Shown here: in pieces, positions 23,576 through 35,312 of the stretch
Layout: every line of letters starts with the position of its first letter
How positions within the stretch are numbered: the first letter of the stretch is position 1
NCBI RefSeq assembly: GCF_011386835.1
Contig: NC_088799.1
Coordinates: 77,395,302 to 77,459,301, forward strand
Reading direction: 5' to 3'
Origin: Chrysemys picta bellii
Lineage: Eukaryota > Chordata > Testudines > Emydidae
Length of the DNA stretch: 64,000 nt
Notes under the pieces: generated by a model
The model's input: only the letters and a program-made list of their open reading frames with translations
What the model was told of the DNA's origin: nothing
Database searches by the model: none
Program-made: the position numbers and the translations under genes

Positions 23576-25202
23576 TAATAGGATACCTTCCTACTGTTCC
23601 CCATGCCCCTGGCTGGGTTTAGCCGGTGTTAGAAATGTATTTTGTTATTGAGAAAACTGTTCTAAATATAAAGACTTTAAAGCACCTCATCACTGATTTG
23701 AATGGGAAGGCACAGTAATAGCACAGAGAAAGATACAGGCGGAAAGAAGAGCCCCTGGTTAGAACTACTTCTGTAGTCATTTAAGTGAGAAGTGTTATTT
23801 TTAATTATTTTTTCTATGCTTCATTTCAGTTATTAAGGCACTTTTGCCACTGACTGTAATATGAAAGGTATGTTGCAGAGTATCTTGAAAGATAGTGTGT
23901 AAGTGTCCTATTATATGATCAGACCACTGTACACTTGTGCCAGTTGTTTCACAGCACAATCAGAGCTGATTAATGTAAATCAGTTTGGAAAGTCTATTTT
24001 TTTAAATTTTACTGAGAGTAAAACATTTTCAGATTAACAAATCAAGGGTACGTGCATGTAGCAGAAGACGGGTATCCATTTAAGCCTTTCAGATATTCAG
24101 ACATTTGGATAAATCCAGCATAGATTAATCAAGTCTGACTGTATAGCTTTCATTACCCAAACTCTCATTGAAATGAATAGGATGCTTGCAACATTGTTCT
24201 CACTGTGAAATTATATAGGTAAGTACAATGGATAGTAACACTGAGTAGGAAACTAATATGGAATAAGAATAATTTGGTGGTTAAAGCCTCAAGGCAACAG
24301 TATTGGACTGTAAACAGTTATGTTGCAAAAAAATTTAAAAGCAGAAGGAATTAAATACATAAGTTATTAAAAAAACATTACAGGCCTAAACACACTAGGA
24401 GTCCAGAATAAAGCAGCAGTCTTAACACTGAGTTTCTTTGCTTTTATACGTTTTAGTCAAACCCTTTGTATTATTTTAACACCCTTTTTTGTATTTAAAT
24501 TTCTAATTTCTTTGATTGGGGAAGGGTGAAAGGAGGGCAACCAATTTAATTCCATAATCCTCCTAAGCCTTACTTAATACAGTCACTCTATCTTGTGTCT
24601 GTGAATTTCATAATTGTGCTCAGGGAGTTGCAGCACTTCATGGGAAAATGTCCCATCATCTCCATTCAAGGCAAATTGTTTACTCTGGTAAGCACCCTAT
24701 TCATACAATTCATATTGCCAAAAACCAAACCAAAACATAAAAAATACCCACCCCATTTATGGTCAGGTCTCTTTGCTGCTGTAACTATTTATGAGTAAGG
24801 AAGCTCATATTCCATTTGCAAGTCATTATAATAATAAATTACAAACAGGAACATTTCTCAGAACGATGAATTCCATTGAGGTTCCTCGGTGATACAATGG
24901 ATGGGGCTTCCAGGAGCGTTGTTAAAATAATAGCATGGAACCAAGAGAGGGTGAAGGGGATTTCCATGACTCCAGTGAAGTTTGCCTTTTTGAATACTGC
25001 TAAACCACCCTTGCCAGACAGGGCTTTTCCCTGGAGCTTATACAATGTGGCTGAAAAGCAAACTTTTTGCCTTTAAATGGATGATGGCTGAAATAACAAA
25101 ATATTTAAGAAAAAACCAAGGGAGAAGAAACTTCCTACAAGAACTTCATCTATAGTCCCCTCTTTAAATTACACAAGTGGGATACTGTGTCTTATGCTAT
25201 CA
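23576..25202. other. non-coding, nothing recognised
   Basis: AT-rich unique sequence without recognisable genes or repeats. Confidence 0.5.
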
Positions 25203-25210
25203 GTATACAC

Positions 25211-25430
25211 CAGGGGTTCTCAAACTGGGGGTTGGGACCCCTCAGGGGGTGGCGAGGTTATTACGTGGGGGGTGGCGAGCTGTCAGCCGCCACCCCAAAC
25301 TCCCCTGTGCCTCCAGTATTTATAATGGTGTTAAATATATTAAAAAGTGTTTTTAATTTATAAGGGGGGGTTGCACTCAAAGGCTTGCTATGTGAAAGGG
25401 GTCACAAGTACAAAAGTTTGAGAACCACTG
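25211..25430. repeat. hAT MITE, CAGGGGTTCTCAAACT family (copy 1)
   Basis: 220 bp with termini CAGGGGTTCTCAAACT and AGTTTGAGAACCACTG (imperfect inverted repeats). Flanks GTATACAC / ATATACAT match at 6 of 8 positions. The same family is at 37,813-38,020, sharing 'tttataatggtgttaaatat' and 'aaaaagtgtttttaatttat' internally. Confidence 0.88.
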
Positions 25431-25469
25431 ATATACATAGTGTAGTTAGCAGCACAGGGTATGATTTCC

Positions 25470-25590
25470 AAAGCTCCTTAAGTGACTCATGCACACAAGT
25501 CCTGTAGAAAGTCAATGGGATTTTTAAAAGCATCTACGTGTCTTAGAAACTTGTGCTCCTAAATCACTTGGATGCTTCTGAAAATCCTAC
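25470..25590. repeat. ancient palindromic repeat fragment
   Basis: The words 'cttaagtgactcatgcac', 'gtcaatgggattttt' and 'gcttctgaaaatcctactca' fit the ancient 'gattttcaaaag ... cttttgaaaatc' family also seen at 16,705 and 34,930. Confidence 0.4.
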
Positions 25591-25764
25591 TCAGTATGTT
25601 TTTCAGGAGCAAGGTATGAACATTTCCAGCAAAATGCAGCTTAACAAAATGTGTTGTCTCTTTATATGGTTGTGGCTATGCTGAAACATTTTTGTTTAAA
25701 TGGGGAAACAAATGAATAGATTCCCTCAGTTAGCTAACTACTTGACAGATAATATCAAGTAGAT

Positions 25765-26083
25765 CAGGGGTGCCCAACCTACAGCCCATGGACCATACAC
25801 AGTCCACCAGAGCATTTCATGAGGCCTGTGGCCTGCTTCAACATAATACACTAATGGCTGATTTATTAGCATTTTGTCATCATGTTTATATCATTTTAAT
25901 TTACACAAGTGTGTAAATAGACAATACTGCACATTCTAAATACATACAAAACAAGCTGAACTTAAAATATAAATCAATATAGGTGACTTTAAATCTTATT
26001 AAAATATGTAAAATCTGTTTGGCCATACAAGGTTGTGCTTATATTTATGTGGCCCTCCTGTGTAATAAGGTTGGGCACTACTG
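25765..26083. repeat. hAT MITE, CAGGGGTGCCCAACCT family
   Basis: 319 bp starting CAGGGGTGCCCAACCT and ending AGGTTGGGCACTACTG after allowing one mismatch. Flanks AAGTAGAT / AACTAGAC match at 6 of 8. The interior is AT-rich. Confidence 0.8.
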
Positions 26084-26399
26084 AACTAGACCCTTGGTAG
26101 TTTGTCTGACGCGATGGACGCTGTGTCAGAGCAGGAGAAAGCAAAGAATCACCTGTGCTGCAATCTATGCTATCCCACCACAGCCCTCCTCCACAGACAG
26201 AATCCTCATACTTCTGATGTTCTCTATCTGCACTGTTCATTTCCCACCATATCTCTGAGATTCATTCAAATTACTGGATGGAAGTTCTAGATGTGCAGAC
26301 AAACTTTTACTCAACCCGCTGTGAATTAGCAAAAGCCTCTTACTAATAAAAGTCTGGGGTGAGAGGTTGGGTTCATTGAAAGGAGCTGAGAATGCCTCT

Positions 26400-26883
26400 C
26401 TTAAAGCTAGACTGTATCCCATAAGCACAGGATGCTGCTGCATGCTGTGCCACTCCAGGATCATCCCAGGAAAGAAGTCGTAGCAAGGACAAGAAGTTCA
26501 GACTTAACGTAGGGGATAGGGATGGTGGTGTGTGTGTGGGGGGGGTAACTTGGTCAGATTAATGAAGAACAGTGACAAAGGGTGGAGAAGAGAGGGGTCT
26601 GGAGAACAGATCACGAATGCAGTTTTGGCCATGTTAATTTTAACTTGCCAGTGGGGCAGCCAAATGTCAGAGAGACAATCTGACCTGTGAGACGCTTTGG
26701 GATGCAGGATTGGATGGTGAGAGTTAAAATAAGGAACAAAGAGATGGTAGCTGAAACTGTGTGATGTTGACCTGAATTTATGGACTAGTTTATTACAGCT
26801 TGCCAATGATCTGACCAGAAGATATTTAGGTTCTTGTCCCATTTCAGGCTACAGGGTTAGAAAACTCAGAGAGTTCAACGCCA
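26400..26883. other. non-coding; possible old repeat
   Basis: Purine-rich sequence with 'gaacagtgacaaagggtgg' and 'gcagttttggccatgttaa' words, which look like an old interspersed repeat; related purine-rich sequence lies at 27,990-28,260. I cannot name the family. Bases 26,880-26,883 (GCCA) are the target duplication of the LTR. Confidence 0.35.
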
Positions 26884-27638
26884 TGAGAGGCAAGAACACT
26901 TATACTGAGGACAATACCAAAATGTTAAGATCTTTATTAAAATGAATGAAAGAATAATCAAAGATATAAAACACAGAGTCAAAAAGCAGTAATACAATTC
27001 TATGGCCCAGGGTGCTAACATTTCTATTCTAAAAGACTACCTAAACTAACATACTCACACCCTTCCCTGAAGACCTGGTAATGGGAGAGAGAGGACCAGT
27101 CTCATCTCTGGCATGCCTGATGAATTCGATGATCCAGGCTTCCCAGGTTGGTAGGGATCAGACTCGAGTGTTGAGTAGCTAAGCTATATTGCAAAGCTGA
27201 GTTGATAGCTTGATAGAAGATAGGAAAGAGCGATCCCCTGCATGGTTGTTTACCCTCTTATAGGGTCCTGGCCCTGCCCAACCTACCATGCCCAAATCCT
27301 GTTTCCTCAGCCAGATAAATCTTCGGGTACACTTACTCTATAGGTTAACATATTATGACATGTATTCATACGTATTAATATCGATTATCTCATCCCCGAA
27401 ACTGTTATCTTTGGCTTAAATCATGACTTCCATGTTCTGTGGTGTATCCTGTGGTTACCGATCTGTTCCAGACTTACGGTAAACACATTCAGTTCTTCGT
27501 TTGGTTCCCCACTCAGTTCCCCAAAGTCAAAAGGGGTAACCGCTAGGCTATTTATCTATGCCAAAGGTTACAAACACTTATGCTAATTTACTCTAGCTAA
27601 TCATACAGGATACAGCCCTGTAGGTTCCTTGCGTTACA
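26884..27638 (-). mobile_element. solo LTR of an endogenous retrovirus-type element
   Basis: Read on the minus strand, this 755-bp unit starts TGTAACGC and ends TCTCA, the TG...CA ends of an LTR. A TATA-like TATAAG is at 27,262-27,257, and a poly(A) signal AATAAA at 26,938-26,933 leaves about 50 bp of R/U5 before the end. A 4-bp duplication GCCA flanks it (26,880-26,883 and 27,639-27,642), a length used by several retroviral integrases. No gag, pol or env sequence adjoins it, so it is a solo LTR left by recombination. The family is not identified. Confidence 0.82.
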
Positions 27639-27642
27639 GCCA

Positions 27643-27843
27643 ACTCTTATGAGTTACATATACTGAAATTCAGCATAAACAAAACCCAAGAAAATAAGGA
27701 TATAATCAACCAAACCAATGAAGAAAATACATTATACAGTATAGCAATTAGTTGACTGGCCTTATGGGCTACAGTGAGCAGATGAAATAATCTGAAGAGA
27801 GATTGCAGAAGGAGAAAAGAAAAAGGCCCCAAGAACAGAGCCC
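27643..27843. other. short spacer
   Basis: Non-coding sequence between the solo LTR and the next MITE. Nothing recognised. Confidence 0.4.
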
Positions 27844-27851
27844 TGTGGAAC

Positions 27852-27974
27852 TAGGGTGACCAGATGTCCCAATTTTATAGGGACAGTCACGATGTTTGGG
27901 TCTTTTTCTTATATAGGCTCCTATTACCCCCCACCCCGTCCCGATTTTTCCCATTTGCTGTCTGGTCACACCAA
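27852..27974 (+). repeat. TAGGGTGACCAGA hAT MITE, copy 1
   Basis: A 123-bp element, TAGGGTGACCAGATGTCCC to a diverged GGTCACACCA end, with a perfect 8-bp duplication TGTGGAAC (27,844-27,851 and 27,975-27,982). The interior has 'cttatataggctcctatta' and a C-rich stretch. Two more copies are at 28,426 and 35,838. Confidence 0.9.
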
Positions 27975-27982
27975 TGTGGAAC

Positions 27983-28425
27983 CCTCACAAAAATGGGTGG
28001 GAAAGGACCCTCCAAGGAGATTTTGAAGGAATGGATAGAGGGGTAGAAGGAGAACCTGGAGAGGACAATGCCATGAGGGAGAGGAAGTGATTGACAGTGT
28101 TAAAAGCAGCAGAGACATCCAGGAGAATGAGGCTGAAGAAAAGGCATTGAGATTTGGCTAAGAGGAGGGTGTCAGAAACCTTGGTGAGAACAGGTTAGGG
28201 TGTGCAGCAGGCAGGAGCCAGACTGTAGGAGACCCAGAATGGAGGTAGAGGAGGAGAACATTTAAAAGTAATGCTTATTAAAGGCTCTTTCAATAAGCTA
28301 ACAAGTGAATGGGAAAAAGGAGAGGGTATGGCAGGTGCATCATTTTAGTTCAGTAAATGAAGGTAACACATTTTTAGGTACCCATTATAACACCATTTTA
28401 GACAGCCAATCATGAAGGCCCCTGT
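27983..28425. other. non-coding, purine-rich
   Basis: Purine-rich (gaggaagtgattgacagtg ... gagaatgaggctgaag), resembling an old interspersed repeat shared with 26,490-26,850. No gene. Confidence 0.35.
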
Positions 28426-28546
28426 TAGGTGACCAGACGGCAAGTGTGAAAAATCGGGACGGGGTGGGGGGTAATAGGAGCCTATATAAGAAAAAGACCC
28501 AAAAATTGTGACTGTCCCTATAAAATTGGGACATCTGGTCACACTA
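28426..28546 (-). repeat. TAGGGTGACCAGA hAT MITE, copy 2
   Basis: An inverse copy of the 27,852 element (TAGGTGACCAGACGG to GGTCACACTA). The flanking 8-mers match poorly, so this copy is older or its flank has changed. Confidence 0.85.
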
Positions 28547-29030
28547 ACCCCGGGGCAACTTAACAAAAATAGCTGATTGTATCATTCTGGTACAGATGAT
28601 ACACAAAAACTAAATTATTTTTAAAAATCCTCAACACTTAATCTAAGAAAGGGAAAAAATACAGACAATATTTAGCACAACATAACTATTAGCTAGATCC
28701 ATAATTCTATTAAAATTACAGTAAGATTTGTAAATACAGTGACATTGCTACAGAGATACTCTCAGTCACATATTCAGCTGCTAAAGGTCCAGTCCTGAAA
28801 GGTACTGAGTGCCTTCAGCTCCTATTTACTGCAGTGGAAGTTGAGGGTACACCGGATTAGCCTTTAAAAAAGGATCCACTTTTTTAAGGTTTGCAGCTGC
28901 TGAAGTACCTTATCAAGGAAATGTCATTACTGTTTCTAGGAGTAAGAGCCCTTCTGGGCACTGTCAACTTCCTAGAATTGGAGCTAAAGCTATAATGGTA
29001 GCAATTTGCACGAGAAGAAACGTCTTAGCG
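28547..29030. other. non-coding, nothing recognised
   Basis: AT-rich. A patch at 28,790-28,860 resembles the ancient 'gtcctgaaaggtactgagtg' repeat type that also occurs near 44,900 and 52,360. Confidence 0.4.
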
Positions 29031-29846
29031 AACTAGAACAGCGGTTCTCAACTGGGAATCCACAGCCCAATGGGGATCCACGAGCCCTTTCGGGGGGCTG
29101 CAGAGCCCTGTGGCTGAAACCCAGTGCCCCGAGCCCCAGTGCTGAAGCTGGGAGAGGCACGGGGCTGAAGCCAGCGCCCCACCCCAAACCCTCGAAGCCG
29201 GGAGCCCCGTGGGGCTGAAGCTGGCAAACCTCCCTCCCCAAGCCAGGAGCAGCGTGGGGCTGAAGCTGGAAACACTGGGAGTGCCCCCACCCATACACAA
29301 CCCCTAGCTACTCCCTCCCTGCACTCTGAGCTACCCCCTGCCTTCACACAGTCCCTAGATACACCTCTCCCTGCACCTTGAGCTACCCCCTGCCTGCACA
29401 CAGCCCCTAGCTACCTCTCTCCCTGCACCCTGAGCTACCCCCCTGCCTGCACACAGCCCCTAGCTACCTCTCTCCCTGCACCCTGAGCTACTCCCTGCCT
29501 GCACACAGCCCCTAGCTATCCCTCTCACTGCACCATGAGCTACCCCCCTGCCTGCACATAGTCCCTAGCTACCCCTCTCACTGCACCCTGAGCTACCCCA
29601 TGCCTTCACACAGTCCCTTGCTACCCCTCTCCCTGCACCCTGAGCTACTCCCCTGCCTTCACACAGCCCCTAGCTACCCGTCTCCCTGCACCCTGAGCTA
29701 TGCCCCTGCCTGCACACAGCCCCTAGCTACCCCTCTCACTGCACCCTGAGCTACCCCCTGCCTGCACACAGCCCTAACTACCCCTCTCCCTGAACCCTGA
29801 GCTACCCCCCTGCCTGCACATAGTCCCTAGCTACCTCTCTCCCTGC

Positions 29847-30602
29847 CAGGGCCGGCTTAAGGCCGATTCAGCCGATTCGGTTGAATTGGGCCCCACGCTA
29901 AGAGGGCCCCGCGCCACAGCTCTCCACCCCGCCCCCAACTCACTTCCCCCTCCTCCCTGCACGCTCCGCCCCCTGCTCCTCCCCCGCCCCTGCTTCCCGC
30001 GAATCAGAGGTTCGCGGGAAGTCTGAAAAGAAGCAGGGGCAGGCAGGCAACACCTGGTAAGCTGAGTCAGGGGTGTGGGAGGGGGACGTGAGAAGCGCTC
30101 CGGGGAGGCGCGGCGCGGCCCAGTCCGGCCCCGGCCGAGCACCTTCGGCCCCAGCAGCTCCGGCCCCGGGGCGCCAGCCCCGGTTCTGGCCGAGCACGCC
30201 GTCCCGTCCCGCTCGGCTCGGCTCCGTCCCGGCCCCCGCGGCTCGGCTCGGCTCCGGCCCAGGCCCCACAGCTCGGCTCGGCTCCGGCCCGGCTCCCTCG
30301 GCTCGGGCCGGGCCCGGCCCCCGCAACTCAGCTCGGGCCCGGCTTGGCCTGGCCCAGCCCCCGCGGCTCAGCTCGGGCCCGGCCCCTCGGCTCGGCTCGG
30401 GGCCGGTCCGGCTCGGGTTTGGCTCGGGCCTGGCCCCCCGGCTCAGCTCCAGCCCGGCCCCGGCTGAGCGGCGCCGGGCCAGACCCAAGCCCCACGACCC
30501 CGGCTGGAGCTCCGGCCGGAGCGCAGCCCGATTCCTGGGGGCGGGGCTTGTGGCAAGCCACGCCCCAGGAATTGGGCCCCGCTCTTGCTAAAGCCGGCCC
30601 AG
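29847..30602. mobile_element. nested hAT element, CAGGGCCGGC family, long
   Basis: 756 bp, starting CAGGGCCGGCTTAAGG and ending AAAGCCGGCCCAG, with a perfect duplication CTCCCTGC (29,839-29,846 and 30,603-30,610) made from the minisatellite. The centre (about 30,130-30,460) is a degenerate GGCTCGGCTCC tandem array, which produces long spurious Pro/Ala/Arg-rich frames on both strands. It encodes no transposase. Confidence 0.9.
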
Positions 30603-30963
30603 CTCCCTGCACCCTGAGCTATGCCCCGCCTGCACACAGCCCCTAGCTACCCCTCTCCCTGCACCCTGAGCTACCCCCCTGCCTGCACATAGTCCCTAGC
30701 TACTCCCTCCCTGCACCCTGAGCTACCCCCCTGCCTGCACCCAGCCCCTAGCTACCCCTCTCCCTGCACCCTGAGCTACCCCCCTGCCTGCACATAGTCC
30801 CTAGCTACCCCTCTCCCTGCACCCTGAGCTACCCCCCTGCCTTCACACAGCCCCTAGCTACCCCTCTCCCTGCACCCTGAGCTACTCCCCTGCCCGCACA
30901 CAGCCCCTAGCTACCCCTCTCCCTGCACCCTGAGCTACCCCCTGCCTGCACACAGCCCCTAGC

Positions 30964-31389
30964 CAGGGCCGGCTCTAGGCACCAGCAAAACAAGCTGGTG
31001 CTTGGAGCGGCACATTTTTAGGGGCGGCATTCTGGCGCAGGCCATGCCGCCGCTAAAAATGTGCCCCGGACGCCCTAACTCACCTCCACTGCTGCCGCTC
31101 GCGCGCTGCTGCTCGCCCTCCTTCCGAGGCTCTCAAACCTGGGAGGGAGGGGGAGATCCCGAGAGGCCACGGCTTGCGAAACAGCTGATTCGCGCGCCGC
31201 AGCCGCTCGGGATCTCCCCCTCCCTCCGTCCCTCCTAGGCTTGAGAGCCTGGGGGGAGGAGGCAGGGCTGGGGATTTGGGGAAGGGGCGGAGTTGAGGCG
31301 GGGCCGGGGTTGGGGTAAGAAAAAAATGGGGGGAGGGGCGGCCTAAATTGTTTTTGCTTGGGGCGGCAAAAATCCTAGAGCCGGCCCTG
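30964..31389. mobile_element. nested hAT element, CAGGGCCGGC family, short
   Basis: 426 bp with matching termini CAGGGCCGGCTCTAGG / CCTAGAGCCGGCCCTG. The flanks CCCCTAGC / ACCCTAGC match at 7 of 8. The interior contains inverted G-rich blocks ('ggagatcccgag' against 'ctcgggatctcc'). Non-coding. Confidence 0.9.
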
Positions 31390-32235
31390 ACCCTAGCTAC
31401 CCCCTCCCTGCACCCTGAGCTACCCCCCTGCCTGCACTCAGCCCCTAGTTCCCCCTCTCCCTGCACTCTGAGCTACCCCCTGCCTGCACATAGTCCCTAG
31501 CTACCCGTCTCCCTGCACCCTGAGCTATGTCCCTGCCTGCACATAGTCCCTTGCTACCCCTCTCCCTGCACCCTGAGCTACCCCCCTGCCTTCACACAGC
31601 CCCTAGCTACCCCTCTCACTGCACCCTGAGCTACCCCCCTGCCTGCACACAGCCCCTAGCTACCCGTCTCCCTGCACCCTGAGCTACCCCCTGCCTGCAC
31701 ACAGCCCCTAGCTACCCGTCTCCCTGCACCCTGAGCTACCCCCTGCCTGCACACAGCCCCTAGCTACCCGTCCCCCTGCACCCTGAGCTACCCCCTGCCT
31801 GCACACAGCCCCTAGCTACCCCTCTCCCTGCACCCTGAGCTACCCCCCTGCCTGCACACAACCCCTAGCTAGCCCTCTCCCTGCACCCTGAGCGGTTTTC
31901 AAACTTTTTGAACTGAATCCCGTCTTCGAGTTATATGTTTTGGCTGCATCTCCCCCCACCCACCCACAGCCCAGAAAGGCTCGGTGGCCTCCTGAGTGAG
32001 TCAGGGAGTGAAGGTGGTGCTCCCTCCCTGGACCTTGCTCTCCGGAGCTGGGTCGAGCCTTGCCAGGGCTTGCCCCCCACCGCCAAATAGAAGTAAAACT
32101 ATGCCTATGCCCAAGGGTCTCCCCCCTGGCCCGGAGCCCTGAGTTCCCCCTCCCACCCCCACTGGGCCCTGGCATTTTTATAGCATGTTGAGGGGGGCCT
32201 CAGCAAGAAAAAGGTTGAGAACCCATGAACTAGAG

Positions 32236-35200
32236 GATGCGTGAACATTCAGGGCCCAATCCAAAACTCACTGAAGTCAATGGAAAGATTCCTGACGATG
32301 GATCAGGCCCTTAAACATAGATGTGTAAAAGGAGAATTCTAATACCAAAAATAATGAAAATTAGACAGTCAGTTTGGACCTATTCTGCTTTTTCCTAGTT
32401 TGAAAGGAACTGAATAACTTGTGAGTTTTCCTGTATACATTTTGTCTCCACAATGTTGTGATACATATATTAATTAAATGGTAAAATTATTTATCTTAGT
32501 GTCTAATATATATTTCTATATCTGTGTATACATATATGGACACACATTACCATTGTTGTTAGAATTACTTGTTTTCTTATACACTACATCCAATGTAAAC
32601 ACTTGCACCTACATGGGTGTGTATTACATATTTAGAGAGAGAATTATATTATGTGTGACCTTTGTAAATAAAAATTATCACAATTAAATCAATGACATAC
32701 ATACCATCTAGCAGCTCAACAGGACACTGAACAGCTCACACCACTTAATGGCTGCCATAACAGATATGAGATATGGATCAGTCCACAGCGGCTCAGATGA
32801 TATTATTCCACACAGATGGCATTTTGTGTTATAGTGCATAGGTTTTAAGATTTGCAAGAGCAATAAATAATGTATTTCTATTTTACTGAATCAGAAGTCA
32901 GTAAATTGCAGTACAGATGGAATTATTATAATACAGAATTTAGAGACAAAGGAGACTGTCTTCTTGACTAAGACTATTTCTCGGGAGTCTTTAGAATGGG
33001 ATAGTATTAAAATGCAATTCTTGATTATGGAGCACCATCTAGAGGAACATTTGTATGGCACAGGATTAAAATGAAATGGTATCAAATTGAAACAAATAGC
33101 AAAAATGCAAACTAAGATTTTCTAGAATATCACAACTATTTACTTAATAGCCACCAAGACAGCATGTTATAAAACAATGTAAGTTTTGAGAAATTTTTTT
33201 AGTATGTGGCATCATATTGGTCTACATAACGTATCTATATTTGTTTTCCCCTGAAATTCAGACACAACATTTTGAGTATTTATCAATTGCAATACATTAA
33301 ATATGCTGCTAAAAATTCATATGAGGTTGTGATGTTTGACGTACACTTTAAGGAAGCCCTGTAATTTTTTATATCCAGGCGTTGGTCACCACAATTGTAT
33401 AGTACAAAGGACAAATTCTTATGTTCATCATATGTTCAGAAAAATAACCTGTAAATATAAGAGCTTTTAATTTGCTACGACTTAAACCATATGTAAATTT
33501 GATATTCACATCAATTAAATAAAACCAGTTTTTCACTTTTAAAAAGTAAGTATGCTTGTGTAGGAATTTCCCCTACTCATTTGATTATATTTGCCAGGTA
33601 TGTGATATGCAAGGTAGACATGTACAAAGGAGGATGGTGAATGTATAAAAGCATTAAAAACTGCTTATTTTGTATAAATTCTGTAGCCTTTAAACTTCAC
33701 ATGGACACATATACCTATTTGTATATATCTAAGAGTCAAGGCAAATCCAGATCCAGACATATGCCCATTTGTATATATTTAAGGATGGAGGCAAATCTTC
33801 TCCCTAGCATGCCTATTCAATTCTACTCTAGACCACAGGATTTGTTTTGATTCATTTCTCCTCTCAGAGCTGACCTGGACAGGACATAGCCCTAGACCTT
33901 CAGTCACATGACAAAACATTCTTCTATCTTTCAAAAACACTATTTTCTGGAAGAATGTTATTTTTAGAGCATATTAAGGCAAGGAAGTGATGTTACTGAC
34001 TAGACACAAGTACAGTGCATGTTAGTGCCATGCATAGCTGGGCAAATTTAGTTTGGCTAATAGTAAATTTGCCAAAAAATGCATTTTTTCAAGGAACTGA
34101 AACTATTTGTGAATTCAGGTTGAATTCGGTGAATAGTTTTGGTTGAAAAAAAAATGACTTTTTTTTTTAGAAATGTCAACATTTTTTTAAATCTACATTT
34201 TGTTTCAAAAATGTCTTTTTGAAATGATGTTTGAAACTTTTTGTTCAACCCAAACAAATTTGTTTTGGCCACTGAAAAATGGCTCGGCTTTAATGCTGTG
34301 CCAACTCCCCCTCATAAAACTATCAGTGAACTTCAGTCCTGATCTGGCCGGCACGTTTTGAGCAAAGACAATCATTTGAAATATACGGTGGTGTCAATTA
34401 GACTTGAAAAGTTGGTCCTAGATACCACAGTGGAATTCTACCATATTTTAGACAGACCATCCTGCTGGGATCAGAGCTATAGGCCTCTATGTTACAAATA
34501 GGGTTGAACAGGTATAATTGAGGACAGAATGTGGTTCGTTATGAGTAAAGTGCTCCATAAATACATTTAATTGATAATGTTGGAAAATTTAATTGATAGT
34601 GTTGGACTGGACTGTATGAGAGACATGAACCCTCCTGAGGAACTATGCTTCAGTGTTCTAGGACCTTCTGCACCTTCCAACCCCACATGAGGTTATTTAA
34701 TTGAAAACAAATGGACAAATTCTGCTGCCCTCATTTAGTCCTTTGTAAATCCAGTCTAACTCTGCTGAAGTCTGTGAAGCTACTCTGGATGTGTATAGCC
34801 AAGCCATGCATAGAGTGTAATGTACTGCGTGCTGTCTCTAATGATTTCTACCTTAGACTCTTTCTACCGATTGAGCTTTCCATCATTTTGTTCCTTCTTT
34901 ATGGAATTTAATCTTCATTCTTCATTAAAAGTAAAACTTTCAAAAGCACTTACGTGACTTAGGAGCCAAAATCCTATTGAAAATCAGTGGTAATTAGGCT
35001 CCCAAATCACTGTTATCTTTATGAAAAAGTTCATGTAACTGTTTCCTCTGTATCACATGACCATGTGGAAAGTGCTTTTTCCATGCACAAATGCTTCTGC
35101 TGACAGGCTGCTGGGTGGGGAGGAGGACAGAGGCAAGTACTTGGGCTCCACACAGCATATGCCGTTCTGTGAGCTGGTATGGGGAAGCGGGCTTGGTTTC

Positions 35201-35304
35201 AGGAGAAAGGGGAAGTACCACCAGCTAAACCCACCCATCAGCTGCAAACTACAATGGGGATGGTGCAGAATTAACAGCATTAAGTGAACATAAATTCCAC
35301 GAGG
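32236..35304. other. non-coding, mostly unique AT-rich DNA
   Basis: It includes a short palindromic remnant at 32,250-32,312 ('cagggcccaatccaaa' with 'gatggatcaggccctta'), an AT-rich 'gaaaatg' repeat at 34,050-34,290, and an ancient 'tttcaaaagcacttacgtga' fragment at 34,930-35,030. No gene was found. Confidence 0.5.
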
Positions 35305-35312
35305 GTTTAGAT

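Larger units (their letters stand above)
29297..31893 (+). repeat. ~52-bp minisatellite inside the hAT composite, split in three
   Basis: The unit reads ccctagctacccctctccct, then gcaccctgagctaccccctg, then cctgcacacag. Blocks at 29,297-29,846, 30,603-30,963 and 31,390-31,893 total about 1.4 kb, or roughly 27 units, with 1-2 bp length variation in the C run. The two gaps are transposon insertions whose target duplications are minisatellite sequence. The C-rich units contain no gene. Confidence 0.93.
29039..32227. mobile_element. composite hAT element carrying a minisatellite and two nested hATs
   Basis: The left end is CAGCGGTTCTCAAC and the right end the inverse of CATGGGTTCTCAAC. The flanks read AACTAGAA / AACTAGAG (one mismatch); shifting the boundary by one base gives a perfect GAACTAGA pair at 29,030-29,037 and 32,227-32,234. 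The interior is non-coding: a CpG-rich left part, a long ~52-bp minisatellite, two inserted hAT elements (29,847-30,602 and 30,964-31,389), and a right part from about 31,895 that begins with another hAT-like end (GCGGTTTTCAAACTTTTT). It may therefore be a fusion of two related elements. Confidence 0.85.

Noticed and set aside
26880..27642. Full provirus
   Set aside because: Only one LTR is present and its flanks contain no gag, pol or env sequence.
30073..30646. Long overlapping open frames of up to 182 codons on both strands
   Set aside because: They are produced by a GC-rich GGCTCGGCTCC tandem array inside a hAT insertion. The Pro/Ala/Arg/Gly composition appears in several frames.
29297..31893. 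C-rich tandem array considered as a CRISPR-like or satellite array
   Set aside because: There are no unique spacers. It is a continuous minisatellite inside a vertebrate transposon.
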